From: Strigamia acuminata
Lineage: Eukaryota; Arthropoda; Chilopoda; Geophilomorpha; Linotaeniidae
Length of the DNA stretch: 64,000 nucleotides
Reading direction: 5' to 3'
Assembly: GCA_949358305.1 (NCBI GenBank)
Contig: OX442319.1
Span: 14,632,001-14,696,000, forward strand
Shown here: piece after piece, positions 45,956 to 59,852 of the stretch
How positions within the stretch are numbered: position 1 is the first letter of the stretch
Layout of the letters: the number at the start of each line of letters is the position of its first letter
Notes under the pieces: model-generated
The model's database searches: none
The model's input: only the letters and a program-made list of their open reading frames with translations
Told to the model about the DNA's origin: nothing
Position numbers and translations under genes: made by a program

Positions 45956-47360
45956 TTCCTAGGGGACGCTGGAACAGAGCTCATTCCAGTGTCCTCGACT
46001 GTGCTTGCGTGCACGCCCGCCGAAATCGAATTTGCAGGTGCCTGTGTTTAAGCCTAATCGGTATTGTGTGCGGGCGTGGGTCGGATCGAGTTTTTTTCCC
46101 TGTTTTTCAGGTGGATTTATATCTGTAATTTTTCGCAGAAGTAGTTTGTTTCCTACTGACTTAATGTTATTCATGATTATGCCAGCAGAAAAAACAATTT
46201 GGACAGGTAATGTTGTTTGCATGCCATTTTATAGTTGGTTGTTTTTTTTTTTTTTTTTTTAATATGTGAATAATGATTTGTTCGTTCAGTTTCTTCTTTG
46301 TTCTCAGCTGTGAACAGCCGTTGTGGTCAAAGTGAGAGGAGCACGCGTTTCGCCGTTGTTGTGCCGACTGTGGGAATTAATCTGGATCCGCCAAGTTCGC
46401 TCTTTGCCCCTGCGAGGTGATTGTTTCACATTTCCTCCTCCATGCACAGTGATGGCCTGGCTGTGTATTGTCGGCAGAAGTGTGTAACAATTTCCGTGCA
46501 GGGGAAGTGGCGGTGTTTCCCGACGATTTGGGCGATTTTTACTCATTTGCGACTTTTTTAAGGAGGCGGGGGGGGCTTCCCTGCCTGTCGCGAATCTGTT
46601 TGTCAACTCCAAATAGCTGCTGAATCAATTCATTTCATTATTTAATTTTATTTTCTAGCCTTTTTTCCCAGCTAGAAATTTAGGGTTTTTATTAAATTTA
46701 CCTGTCCCGACTCGAAGTATTACCTGGAGATATTGTGCATGTCGGCAGGAGTGCGCGCCAACTGAAACGTGTTTGTTTCTTCTCGACCAAGTGCCCGTTT
46801 GACAATCGTTTGAACAAAATAGGTAGCACGAAGTGTTTTCTGAATTAATACAAACCAAACATTGCGCACTTATTCCATCGTGTCTGTTTCAACAAACAGT
46901 GTTGAAGATGTCTCCGGATTGGCGTTTTTTCCCAATTTAAAATACGTAGAACGAATGTATGTTAGCGGCGCTAGTCTGGATGTTAATAGTTCAGCGTGGC
47001 CTCGAGTCGAGTAGATGTTGTCATTTCAGACCGTTCCGAGAGACAGTTGTCTTGAATTTGCAGAAACCGTTGGGTTGGAACACAACTTCCGGGCGAGGTA
47101 GTAAGATTTGGTTTAAGTTTCTGTTGTTTGATGTTTTGTTTTTTGTTTTTGTTTTCGCCGTAGGTCCGTCAGAGGACATTTTGCGCTCTGTGTCCGAGTC
47201 TGTCAATGACAGTGCGCCGCAGGACGGTCCAGTGCCTGAAAAGAAATCATCAGCTTCAGTTTGTTCAGCTTCAGCTTCGCATCAGGCAAAAGAGTTTATT
47301 CCTCGATCGACATCAAACTGCCATCATACTTCACTCATGAGACAACCACCGGTTAATAGA
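45956..47360 (+). pseudogene. Unrecognised decayed exons, copy 2
   Basis: Same sequence as 13001-14405, with the same breaks. Confidence 0.35.
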
Positions 47361-47744
47361 TAAATATTTGGGGTGTTTGTTGTGGGGTTTGGTAAGAGTT
47401 GGGCCGAATTTGGACCGAAAAAAAGTGGCATAAATTGAAAAAAGTGAATTTTGGTAAGAAAGAAAAACAAAAATTGGTTTTTTTTCCCGAAAAAAGAACA
47501 AATATCGCATTTTTTGGTTTTGAAAAATTTTAATACTGTATTTCTCCGCTTTACATGGGATTAACAAATTTTGATTTTTGTTTGTTTTAATTTTTCTCTG
47601 CATTCAAGGTAAAAGACGCAGTAAGTGGAGGAAAGAATGACCATGTTGGCGTTAAATCCGGGACAAAACGACCTGTATGTGACCATGTTCTTAGAGAGAG
47701 CAAGCGACTGCACGTATAGTAGGGAAATGATGAAAGCCACGACG

Positions 47745-50077
47745 GACAGTTGTTTGACGAACAATCACCACTGGTATTTGAAGCAGACTTTGGATTTCTC
47801 CATCAAAGATCGTTTGACGCCTCGACGCTCTACTAAAAAACCACGTTCCTGGCTGTCGCAACCAAATCAGCTGCTGCCTGTGCGGGTGTGTTGCCATCAT
47901 ATATAATTTGGTTCAAGCACGTTTTTTCCCTTTTTGGGCTCAATTTTTACCCATTTGCGACTTTTTTCAGGGGCAGGGAATCTGTATGGCAACTCAAAAA
48001 AGCTGCTGATTCATTTCATTTCATTGTTTAAAACTAATTAATAATTATTTTATTTTATTTTCTAGCCAAACTGTGACGGAGGTATTTCAGCCGAGAAACT
48101 TGGAGTTTTGTGTAATTGGCATGAATAGTCCCAAACATTTTGTTGAGTTTCGTTGCATTTTGTTGAGTTTCTTTGGTATTCTGCTGGAATTTTGAGGATT
48201 TTATTAAATTTGGGGTGTTTTAAATCGTGGGAAATGCGATGACCTACATCGGCGTCAACGTCGAATGAATATCACTGCATCACGCGGGAAGTGCCGCTGT
48301 TTTCCGACGATTTCGGCGCGGGCAGATTCGTTTGCTATGTGTGGTGACGAACCGCAGCATTGATTCGGCTGATGTTGACGACGCTCTCGTCGCCGTCATC
48401 GACTCCAGTGCGTTAAAATGTTTGTTTTGTTTCTTGATCTCTTTTTTTTTTGTTTCTCGCAGATAAATTATTGGCAACGCCGTCCCGTCCAATGATAGTT
48501 GCGCCGACAAACGGATGGTCGTTGTGTCAGGAGCGGGTGTAGAAGGTTCGTTGGCCGCGGCTCGGGAGGATTCAATTGCCGACTCGCTTCACGTCGCGTT
48601 GCGGCTGTTTACGTGTAAGATCGATCTACTGTATATTTCTTTTTTTTTTGTTTATCAGTTGGATGAATCTCTCAATTCAGATTAGATTTGCCCAAAGCGG
48701 AAGCTGAACAGTTTTCCCTTCTGTTGAATTGGCGCCATTGGCTTTGTCTGAGTCCAGATTCGGTCGTGAGCGTCGGCAATCTCGACGGTTCGTCCTCGTT
48801 GATGCAGTTTCGCTTGCACGGATCTTCGTTGAAACTTCAGTATGAATTGGATCGACTAGGTATATATATATTTTTTTTTTTGTGTTTTTGTGGTATTCCC
48901 GTTTACAATTCCTTTATTGAAGTTTTCTTTAAATTTAGCACGCGTTTCGCCGACTGTGGGCGTTAATCTGGAACCGCCAAGTTTGCTCTTCGACCCTGCG
49001 AAGCCATTGTTACACATTCCCGCCTCAATGCACAGTGAGAGCTCGGCTGCGCATTGTCGGCAGAAGTGTGAAACAATTTTTGCGCAGGGAAAGTGGCGGT
49101 GTTTTCCGAGGATGGGATGCAAAAGGAAACGAGCGCACCAATGCTGTGGGCAAACCAGAATACAATTGGTGGGAGTGTTTGTTGTAAAAACATTTGTCGT
49201 AAACATTTACAGTCAGAGGCGTGCGAGGTGCACGTCGACGACGGCAAACTGCGGTTGAGTTGACGCGGCGACGGACAGTTGTTTGCCGTGAGCGCTATTT
49301 CCGAATCGGGTCGGAGGAATATTTACGTATTTCGTTGCGGCTGCACTCTCGTGTGTTCTGACAAGGGCGTTCCGGGATTGGAATACACGAGCTGGAATAC
49401 TTGAGCTGTAAACCAAACAGCAGCGTCGTAGCTTCGGTTCAGCGATTGCCGGACAAACATCAGGTGATATTTTTGGAAAAGAACGGGTTGCGCCACGGAG
49501 AATTCATCGTTTTTTCCACCGCCTACGAATACACGGTGATTTATTCCTCAAGTTCTCAGAAATTTGTTAGTTATTTAAGTAAATTAGTAATTAAGTAATT
49601 AATTATTGTTATTATTCGATTCGTCAGATTTCGTGGCGTGCTCGCCATTTGGCCCCTGGACAACCCCCGACTGCCCCGGACTGTGGCGACATTGAGAGGT
49701 GAGATGGGTTTTTTGTTTTTTTTTTATTTTGGGAGTGCTTATGAATTTGTTTTGTTTTTGTGCACCAGGAAACGGGCGCACCAATGCTGTGGGCAAACCA
49801 GAATACAATTGGTGGGAATGTTTGTTGTAAAAACATTTGTCGTAAACATTCACAGTCAGAGGTGTGCGAGGTGCGCGTTTGCGACGACGGCAAACCGCAG
49901 AGGAACATTCACGTATTTTCTTGCGGCTGCACTCTCGACGATGAAGTTCCGGGATTGGAATACATTCGGTCCAGCGATTGCCAGATCTGCTTTGGCTTAT
50001 TTTCTTGTTTTTTCAGACAGCAATGTTTTTCGCATTTCGGCATTGAGTCTGTTTGTCGAGCGAAGTTGGACCTATGA
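47745..50077 (+). pseudogene. ELP1: ELP1 fragments, copy 2
   Basis: Same non-collinear fragments, same TGA for Trp and same frameshifts as in copy 1, so the decay predates the duplication. Confidence 0.75.
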
Positions 50078-51195
50078 TAAAAGGCGCTTCCCCTTTCTGC
50101 CCAGCCAACTGTGGCGCGTAAATTGATGTGAACGGCACGACCGAGGCGCTCTACATTGTTATACGCAGCCGAGCATTGTCACAGCCACCACTCACTATCC
50201 TCTTTTATGCACGGCCAAGTGACACTTGGCCGCACACATTGGCGCGGAAATAACGATCAATGCTGATTTGTGTTTGACTAAGCTAGCTGAAAAAAAAAGA
50301 TTTTTATCGGTACGCAGATTTCTACAGGTGAGTTTTTAGTGCACACATTTGATTTATATGTTTTATTTTTTTGGGTCTTGTTTTAAGCCATTTTCCGCCA
50401 TTTTGGGTCCTCGCCTCTCGTCTCTGTGAGGATGGCTTCTTTGGAAGCGCACATCTGTTTTGTTCTCCAGCATCCAGCAGCCAAGTCTGAGCAACATTCG
50501 AAGTTCTACCTGGTTTGGGTTAGGACAAAGTTCCGCTTTGGACACGAGCATCGAGCAATGGGTCTGGCCAGTCCGTTGCTCTGTGTTCATGTCCAAGGCA
50601 GATCTACCCAACACAGCCAGGTAGAACAAGGGTTTTTCCGGAAGTGGACGAATTGGACTATGTCTTATTACAAATAAATATTGCTTTGTTTTGTCATTTA
50701 TTGATTCATTCATGGACCACTGGACCACTGTGCCAAAAACGAGCTGTCCCAAGCACTGTGTCAGGAGCCCCAAAATGCATTTGCGTCATGTGTAAATTTA
50801 ATTGGAGTTTACTATACACAAATGTGATTAAATAAATTTGTTGAAAATTTGGTGGAAATAAAATTTAAAAAATATGAAATATTCAAAAAGCAAATGCATA
50901 TTTATTACACTGTGTCCACGTACACATACACGCCTGGGTGCATCCAAACATTGGGCGGACCCAAATTATTACAATTTCTGGGGGAGAATCAAAAACCTTG
51001 GATGCTTTTTCATTTATTCACTCCTGTCCATGCATGTGTTCTGGGCCAGGTGCAAACAACGGTAATAAATTTTCCCCAACACATGGGCGCCATTACCATC
51101 GTAAGTGGCGCCCTCTTTGGGAAAATTACAAGCAACACGCACGCCCCCTGATGCCGTTTATCCCAGACCAAAATTGCACGCGAAAATCCGGTTTC

Positions 51196-51475
51196 TGGGC
51201 CCGGATTGGCTATGGAGCGGTCGTGTTCGCTCTGGATCTGCCCTCCATGCACGTCGTTGGCTGAAGAGCAAATCCAGACCGAACACGACCGATCCATGCA
51301 AATCCGGTTCCTGGGCCCGGATTGGCTATAGAGCGGTTGAGTCCGGTCTAAATCTGTTCTCCATGCACGCCATTGGCTATGGAGCGGTTAAGTCCGGTCT
51401 AGATCTGTTTTTCAGCCAATGGCGTGCATGGAGAACAGATTTAGACCGGACTCAACCGCTCCACAGCCAACCCAG
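51196..51475. repeat. Inverted-repeat cluster, copy 2
   Basis: Same arms as 18241-18520. Confidence 0.85.
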
Positions 51476-51966
51476 GCGCGTCCCCAAATCCGAGGATGCA
51501 TTTAATATTTATAATATAGTCGGCGGATTTGGGGGTGAGAGATGGGCAAATGACAGGCGGCAAATCCGCTGCTCGCTGCTGGTTGGTTGCGGAAGAGCGT
51601 TTCCGGGCCAACTGGATTTGTTTTTTTAGTAGGGTTAACATTTTTGCAGGCAAAGCACAGCTTTTTGGTTGTTTCTGGATTCCGCCCAACTGGACAAGAA
51701 GGCATTTCCTTTGGAAAGGCATTTATTTCTGTTTTCAGGACGGCAATTTTGGAAAGCCTTCCCTTATTATTTCCTCATTATTTCCTCATTTCTGTTTCCA
51801 AGACGGTATTTCTTGGCTTTGGGTAGGCATTTTCTCATTATTTCCTCATTATTTCCTCATTATTTCCTCATTATTTCCTCATTATTTCTGTTTCCAAGAC
51901 AGCTTTTTTTTGCTGGTTCAACATGGGCCAGAACAACCAAGACGGGCCCCAACATTGCCACCGCCA

Positions 51967-52163
51967 TTGGCGGGGAGGGGGAGGGGGGAGAGGGGGCGGG
52001 GAGGGGAGGGGGGGGAGAGGGGGCGGGGAGGGGAGGGGGGGAGAGGGGGCGGGGAGGGGAGGGGGGAGAGGGGGGGCGGGGAGAGGGGAGGGGGGAGAGG
52101 GGGGGCGGGGAGGGGAGAGAGGGGGCGAGGGGGCGGGGCGGGGAGGGGGAGGGAGAGGGGGCG
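51967..52163 (+). repeat. G-rich tract, copy 2
   Basis: Same as 19012-19208. Identity across such a slippage-prone tract suggests the duplication is very recent. Confidence 0.95.
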
Positions 52164-52279
52164 GGACATCGTAGATGATGAACGGAATATTTTGAAATTT
52201 GATTTGGACGTTTTTGTTTTCGGTTTTTTTTTTTCTTTTAATTTTTGATGTCTTTATTCATTTTTCTTTTATTTTCCAG

Positions 52280-52350
52280 GCATCTTTGACCGACCAAAGG
52301 CCCGTGGACGACCCCCGACTGCGGTATAGCCACACAGGACATTGTAGAAG
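52280..52350 (+). other. 71-nt exon-like module, copy 2
   Basis: Same as 19325-19395, with splice signals intact. Confidence 0.5.
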
Positions 52351-52802
52351 GTAAATTGCTTTTTTTTAAAATTTGTTTTTGACGTTTTTTTTCATTTTTC
52401 ATCTATTTTTTTCAGTTTTTATTCATTTTCGTTTCATTTTCCATCATCTAATGATACAGTATGCCCTGATGGACAGATATATTTGCATGGAAAATGCGGT
52501 AGGTAATTTTTTTCTCTATCTGGAAACTATAGAAAGCGTGGCAAAATCTGACGCAATTCAATTAAGGTGAAAATCACGTTTGTGGTTGCGCTCTTCTCAG
52601 AATCGTGCCTTGAATCGTGCAACTGGACAAATATTATTATTCAACAAGTTGGTGCGCTAATTGCAGTCAACAGTCACCTCTGATTTTGTTGCGCTGAATA
52701 GTGAATACACTTTCCCAATTGAAATTTCATAAAACTGTACCTTTGAGTTAATTGATTATTTTTTTTTTTTATTAATTTTATCAATTAAAATTGTTTTGGC
52801 AG

Positions 52803-52954
52803 TGTCTTGTTCTGCAGGAAAGTTTTTTGATTTGGATAAAAACCAGTGCAGTCAGTGCCCATCAGGGACTTATTAGGATTCATCAAATCAATTTGGATGT
52901 CACGTCTGTCCCCAAGAACACATGTATGCATCCCCTGGATGGAGCAGTTATTGA
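52803..52954 (+). pseudogene. GCC2_GCC3-like exon, copy 2
   Basis: Same cysteine pattern and same TAG stop as in copy 1. Confidence 0.65.
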
Positions 52955-53860
52955 CAATTTATTGTTGACTAATTCGCACGGTGATATATCGTTGCAGTTT
53001 TTATTTGTTTTTATGTGACAACTTGGGATTTAAATGATCTCGCCAAATAATCACGTTTTCCGGGTGCATGCATGACCTTTTTCTGGCGGCTGTACTGTAC
53101 AGCAATTTCAGAAGCATTGCAGATACACGTTGTTGACAATTGTGACATTGTGAGTTATCTGGAAACTTTTATCTGAGGTCAGATGTCAGACTCAGTCATG
53201 TATTTAGGTTTCAGATTCACCTATATCTAGCACACTGCACGAACTAATGATCAAGTCTGAATTGTATTTCACTATAGATCCACCAACCGAGTGGAGGCAG
53301 TGCTTTTGACAATGTACAATCAATAAACTTTGTGTTTTTTTGCTGCATGCCACCGAGTGTTGACAGTGCTTTTGAAAATGTGGAGTAAATATTGATATTC
53401 GTGATAAAGTGACCATGACATTTCTACTGCAAGCAGACACAGTTACTAATCAACATTCAAGGATGTTAATATTTTATTAATATATTTCTTTTCACAAAAT
53501 CAATTCACAACATGATTGAAATTGTTGCCAATTTTCAACAGTGTGTTTCGGAAATTATGTTTGGATTCTTATTTGTCTGACATCTAGTGGCGAGTAAACG
53601 AATTAAACGATTCGGTCTTTCGGGTTTCTTAAGGATTTCCCGGCTCGTCAACGGAACCACAGGCAAAGCTTAATGTGTTTAACCTAAGTTGTTTTAAAAT
53701 AAAACAATTTTTATAATAATTTTTAAGTTACTAATTCTTTTTCTAATTTCATGTTTGGCCGTTTTGCCAGGCGAGGGCGGCAGCGGAGCTGTCCGCCATT
53801 TGTATCCCGCTTCATCTTGGATGGTCGGAGAAAAGCGAGGAGAAAAGGTATGTTGGTTGG

Positions 53861-54001
53861 AATTTGGAACAGGTCGCTGGATAAGGGCCCGTCCGAGCGA
53901 CCTGTTCCAAATTTGAACGCATACTGTGGCCATCGAATGTGCGATGGATGGCATGTTAGCTTCGTTCACGAACGTTCGCCCGCTCGTGATCGAAGCTAAC
54001 A
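53861..54001. repeat. Two adjacent hairpins, copy 2
   Basis: Same as 20906-21046. Confidence 0.85.
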
Positions 54002-54135
54002 CGTTGTGTTTGGTGTGAAGACAAATTGGCCTTTACAGCCGCTAACATGCATCTTTTAGTCACCTCCCAGATTAAACAAGCAAACTTGCCTCTACTTGTC
54101 GTGTTTATTTTATTTATTTCTCGTGTAATTTTCAG

Positions 54136-54527
54136 TTTGCGATGATCTGTACTCGACGGACGTAGACGAGCATTGCCAAAGCGATGGAGAAGTGAGTTAA
54201 CCACGGAAGAACACTCGCAAATCTGTTTTAATTTATCAATTGATTTTGCCATTACAGTCACAAGAACCAATCCACAATAATTCCAGTTCTGGTCGGATCG
54301 CTGACGGCCGACAAAGAGGCTGAGTACGGCAAGATTTTTAGTCCGTATTTGGCGAATCCGGAAAACCTTTTCGTCATTTCGTCCGTTTTTTGGGGTAGAA
54401 ATTGGACTGTGTTTTTTTTTTTTTTTTGTGGTTTTAATTTTTTGTTTCATTTATTTCGTTGATAGGTCATCGATTCCGATACACTTACTACGACAAATCG
54501 TTCGGCGAGATTTACAAATCGAAATGA
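54136..54527 (+). pseudogene. MEMO1: MEMO1 exons, copy 2
   Basis: Same three exons, same internal deletion and same stop as in copy 1. Confidence 0.88.
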
Positions 54528-54699
54528 AAGGCGTGATTGCAATATGCCATTTGTGTAGTGCAGTATTAGAACTCTTTCTTACCGTGTGAAGGCAATTTGT
54601 TTGTATGAAATGGATGATTTTACGCCATAAAAGCCAATTTGTGCACACTTTGCATGTGAATAAGGCACCGTGAACATCTTAAACACTTACATTTCGAGT

Positions 54700-54888
54700 A
54701 TAAATTGATCTATGAGTACAACTGTTGGACGTATTCGTCGGTGCCCGTGAGCACCGACGAAAAGTGAAAAGTGCCATTTTGTGAAAAGTGCCATTAGTCC
54801 CGACGAACATCAGTATTTATTGAGCGGCTCCAGCGATAATTTTGCCTACATTTGGACGCACCTCGGCCACGGGGGACAACACAAGGAG
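54700..54888 (+). pseudogene. DTL: DTL/CDT2 exon, copy 2
   Basis: Same WD40 piece and same upstream break as in copy 1. Confidence 0.7.
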
Positions 54889-55056
54889 GTAAAACACTTT
54901 TTTTGAAATAAATTTTGGACGCTTTTTTTGGATTTTATCTAGCATTATCAGTTAATCCCAATCATTTGCTTTATTTCTGTCTCATTGGACGCCTCATTGC
55001 TATGGTAAATCATATTCTGTTTGCGTCAAGTTTCTAATTTACAAAAATTATTTCAG

Positions 55057-55285
55057 GCATTGTGTCATGGCCAGTTTTTATACAGTGGATTCACACTGTC
55101 CTTCTACATGTTGAATAAGAAACATTTGATGAAAGATATAGTCAATAAATCCGGTTTTACAGGGTAAAATAGTGTTCAGGATTTGGGTTTAGAACTTAAC
55201 CCACTGCCCTTCTGCAAAAGGATGATGAATAAGAAACTTTTGATGAAAGATACAGTTATTAAATCCGGATTTTGGCAATTCCCTC
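55057..55285 (+). pseudogene. HECT ligase fragments, copy 2
   Basis: Same two overlapping fragments as in copy 1. Confidence 0.55.
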
Positions 55286-55805
55286 GTTGTTTTTAATGCA
55301 ATTTATACGCAGATTTGTTTGTAACCAAAGAATTAACCCCCAAAGTGGAGTACGAAAATCGGGTTTTCAATAATCCGCTTCTAAAAAATACGACACGTTT
55401 CCATCTGAGGAATTCAAGAGAATCGATTTTTTTATTTGAAATTGAATGCGCTAAAAACTAAATTGAATATTGGATATTGAATATTTTAGTTTGGAAAATG
55501 AATTTTTCGTCCGAAAAATAAAATTGCCCAAAAAAAACATCAATAAACGTACATTTTCTTTACAATTTAAAAACAAACATACAAACAAACACTCAAGCTT
55601 TTTTAAAAAAGAACAACGCCATTTCGGATACAATACAATCTTTTCACAAATAAATTATTTGAATTTGAATTTAAATTATTTGAAATTCTGAAAAACAACA
55701 TCCCAAAAATTGCAGTTTTGTAATAAATAAAAAACATAGTGATAACGGTATTTTGTTTCGTTTAAAAAAAATAGAAACACAACGGCGCCCAAAAGTTTCG
55801 GCTTT

Positions 55806-56385
55806 TACCATATTTTACCAAATAAGAGCCGCTTTGAGCTGCGGCTTTAATTCGGGGGCGGTTTCAAATAGTGGCCAATATCGTACTACAGTCAAAGCTG
55901 CGTAGCCCGGACATAGAACGGGTCCCAGAAACTTGTCCAGTCTACGGAATGTCCGTTCTGTAGGGCGCGTACGCTCTCTCGTCCGGAAATCAATTTCCGC
56001 TACATTAAAAGAATCCAAAATAATGTAATTTTCTAATGAAAGAAACAGTAAAAAGAAGTTTAAACACTAAATATTAAATTAAAAATTAAAAATTAGTTTA
56101 TTGTCAGGTTCATAAGGGTTTAAAACAGAAATTTGCGCTAAGGGGTAGTGCAAATGCAAAGTACCCCTAAAATACGTAATGTCTACGTTTGTGAAGACGT
56201 GCACATTACGACATGCACATGGCGTAACGGTACCTTTAACGCAAATTTCTTTTTCTAACCCTTGTGAAACTGCAATAAATCAATTTTTTATTTCAATTTT
56301 AATATCAAGTCGTCTATCTCGGCCGCGGCTACTATCCGAGGGCGGCTACAATTCGAGGGCGACTCTTATTCGGTAAAATACGGTA
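55806..56385. mobile_element. 580-bp inverted-repeat transposon, copy 2
   Basis: Same as 22851-23430. Confidence 0.6.
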
Positions 56386-57530
56386 TTTATTCTTTGCCAC
56401 AGTGCTCTTTTAGTTCCCAAAAAGTGTCTTTTCTGTCGAAACAGTGCGTCCACAAAGTGCATATTCGGCATTTTCCGTACACGAAAGTGCACTTTCAGTG
56501 GCCCAAACTGTGTCTTGGGCATTTTCGGTTTCCAAAAGTTATGGCATACAAAGTGCACATTTAGTTCCCATTTATTCTTAAAAATAAACGAAACTTAAAA
56601 CTGTTTTTTTTGGATTAAAAAATGGATGTTTTGCTCAAAAATGGACGTTTTGTTTAAAATTTTAAAACAAACATAAACAAACACTTAAGCTTTTTAAAGA
56701 AAGAACAACGCCATTTTGGATTGTCCAGATTGTGTTTAAAAAAAATACAATGAATACACAAATACACAAATACACAAACAAATTATTTCAATACATGAAA
56801 TTCTGAATAACAATATCCAAAAAATTGCAGTTTTATAATGTATAAACTCTAATTAAATTTACACATTTCGCCAGCTATTACTTAATGACGCCAATGCATT
56901 GGGGCTCTTGACGCCGTTTCTTAAAACTGGTTTTTTGGGATTAAAAAACGGATGTTTTGCTCAAAAATGGACGTTTTTGGTTAAAAAATGACGTTTTTGA
57001 TCCAAAATGGATGTTTCTGATAAGAAATGAAAATGGAAATGTTTTTATGGAAGAATTGATGTTTTTGGTGGAGAAAATGATGTTTCTGATCAAAAAACGA
57101 TTGCTTTTCGTCCAAAAAAAGACATTGATGATGAATGACAGTGATGAATTTCAAAACAAAAGGTTGATTCAACCAGGAGATAAACTGCTTTTTTTGGGAA
57201 TTTGTTTGCAACGTTGCGTATTAGCACCCAGTGCGTACGCTGTTGTGGACAAACTTGGCATAGTCTTTGTTGCTTGTTTCTACCGGGTGGCCCACATAAA
57301 ACCGGCCCGACAATACAAGGAGGGTTACGAAGGGTGACTCCAAAAAATGCATACACGCGCCAAATTAAATATACATTAATCATTAGCTGTGTAATGAACA
57401 TTTCTAGTGCAGTTTTTTCCGCTCTTTCGTTTGAGGTTTAGTGTTTGACGATCCGAGCTTTCGTTCTCGGGGGAGCGTGTATTTTTTTGCCTTTGTTCGT
57501 TACAGTTGTGGGGTTGTTGTGGTTGTTGTA

Positions 57531-59795
57531 CAGTGGGGGGCAAAAGTAAGTTTCCAAAGGCATCATGTTGATTCTCCCGTCTGTATCTCGGGGAAAAAAG
57601 CGTGGAAAATTAATGAAATTTCAACTGGATGCTTGTACAACATCCTTCTTTATTCACCTGAAATTTAATCAAAAACTGTCCATTAGTTTCTGAGAAAGAA
57701 ATTTTTTTGTGAAGTGACATCAAAAAGTAAGGGCCCAAAGTAAGTTTCCAAACTTTGTTTAGCACAACAAACCTTACAACTATGTCTGCTAAGGCTTCCC
57801 CCCCTTCTCTAGCCTGTAGTATTGCTTTCATTCATTCAGTCATACTTTCGAGCACTGAGGGGGATATTTTGCACCAATCTTCCAGAAATGCTTATTTCAA
57901 CCATGGAACGTTTTTTCTAGAACTCGAAGAGGAACTATTTGTTCCAAATCAAGTAATTATCTCATATATGTGCATTTGGATTAAGGATAAAACAACTGAG
58001 AAGGCCATTGTAGTTGTCTGTTTTTATTTTGGCGTGAAACACACTTGTGCCAATTTCGATGTATGTTTTCTGTTCTTGTCAAGATATCTTTCTAAAATGC
58101 TTCTGTTAACACAGAACACATTACAAAACCACTTCAGTTTAGCCCACAGTAAAACACTCTACATCAGTGTTGGTTGGGGATGAGAAACGTTTGAAATCTC
58201 CAATCCATCAATCGAATTTGCGCGAGTGTGTTTCACGCAAAACTAAAATCAGACAACTTCAGTTGTGATATTTCAAATATATTTTTTGTTTCCTTCATAA
58301 TTTTGTAAGTGAATATTGATACAATATTTATATTTATAAAAATTAAAAGATAAAAATTACATAATTCTGTGAAGTTAATTAGTATACGTCGTACTAGTTA
58401 AAAATTGGCACAACCTAGTTCATTAAATCAAACACTAGCTGCATTTGAGTGTTTTAGGCGCTTTCACAAAGTCATGTTTAATATGTTTTGTTTGAAAACT
58501 AGGGTTTCTGAAAATCAGGACTTTTTGAAAAACCGGTATTTCGGTATTCAATGTTCAAGAAACTGGTAAACCGGTATTTTTCGATAATTAAGTAAAATAA
58601 AACAGCTAATGTAAAATACTTTTATCTTAATTGTAATGTTTTAATTGTAATTTTTTTTTTTTTTAAAATATTATTTTTAATGGGTTATAGAAGTTTGATG
58701 AATGTGATATCGTTTTGTTATCAGCTGTTGGTTTTATTAGTTGAAATTAAAAATTCTTTTTTTTTAAATTGATAAGATTTTTCAAGTTAAGAAATTCGAT
58801 AAATTCTTATTTTTAAGTTAAAAAAAATCAGTAAATTCTCATTTGGAAGTTAAAAAATCCATACATTTTCATTTTTAAGTTAAAAAATCGAAAATTTTTA
58901 TTTTTAAGTTAATAAATTGATAATTTTTTGTTTTAATGTGAAAAAAATCAATTAATTCCTAATTTCTACGTATAGAAATCAATAAATTCCTAATTTTTAC
59001 GTATAAAAATCAATAAATTCACATTTTTAACCTAAAAAATCATAACTTTGCATTTTAATGTTAAAAAAAAACCCATTCAACGTGCGTTAAAAATGTCACT
59101 ATTGGAAAAAACTGGTCCCAATACCGAATTAAAGACGGTATTTGGTATTTGGTAATTTCTTGACAAATACCGGTTTTTGATACCGGCATTTACCGGTAGA
59201 GAAAACAGACTAAGTTGGCCGCCATTTCTGAAGTTATTCATGCTGTTTAGTCTTAAATACTTTATGAGAGCGCCGAGAGTTTTTTTTTTTTTTTTTTTTT
59301 TTTAACATTACAAGACAAAAATAAACACTTGAAACGTGACTTCTTATCTTTTAGAGGCTTTTGCAGTTGTTTTATCCTTAATCCAATTGAACATGTATGA
59401 GATAATTTCTTGATTTGGAACAAATAGTTCGAGAAAAAACGTTTCATAGTTGAAATCTGAAATTTTTGAAGATGGGTGCAAAATATCTCCATCAGTGCTA
59501 CTGAAATTGCTAGAAAGTATGGCGGAATGATTGAAAGCAATACTACAGGCTAAAGGAGGGCCGACAAAGCCTTAGCAGACATTGTTGTAAGGTTTCTCGA
59601 TGCCAAACACAGTTTGAAAACTTACTTTTGCTCCTTACTTTTTGATGTCACTTCACAAAGAAATTTTTTTCTCAGAAACTAATGGATAGATTTTGATAGA
59701 ATTTTAGGTGAAAAATTTTAGGATGTTGTACAAGCATCCAGTTGAAATTTCATTAATTTTCGTTCTCGAGATATTTTCATTTGGCCTCAATTTTG
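57531..59795. mobile_element. Palindromic Tc1-like remnant, copy 2
   Basis: Same as 24576-26840. Confidence 0.65.
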
Positions 59796-59852
59796 GTCCG
59801 AATTTTCCATGTATATTTATTTTTGTGCGTGTATGCATTTTTTTTGTTGTGG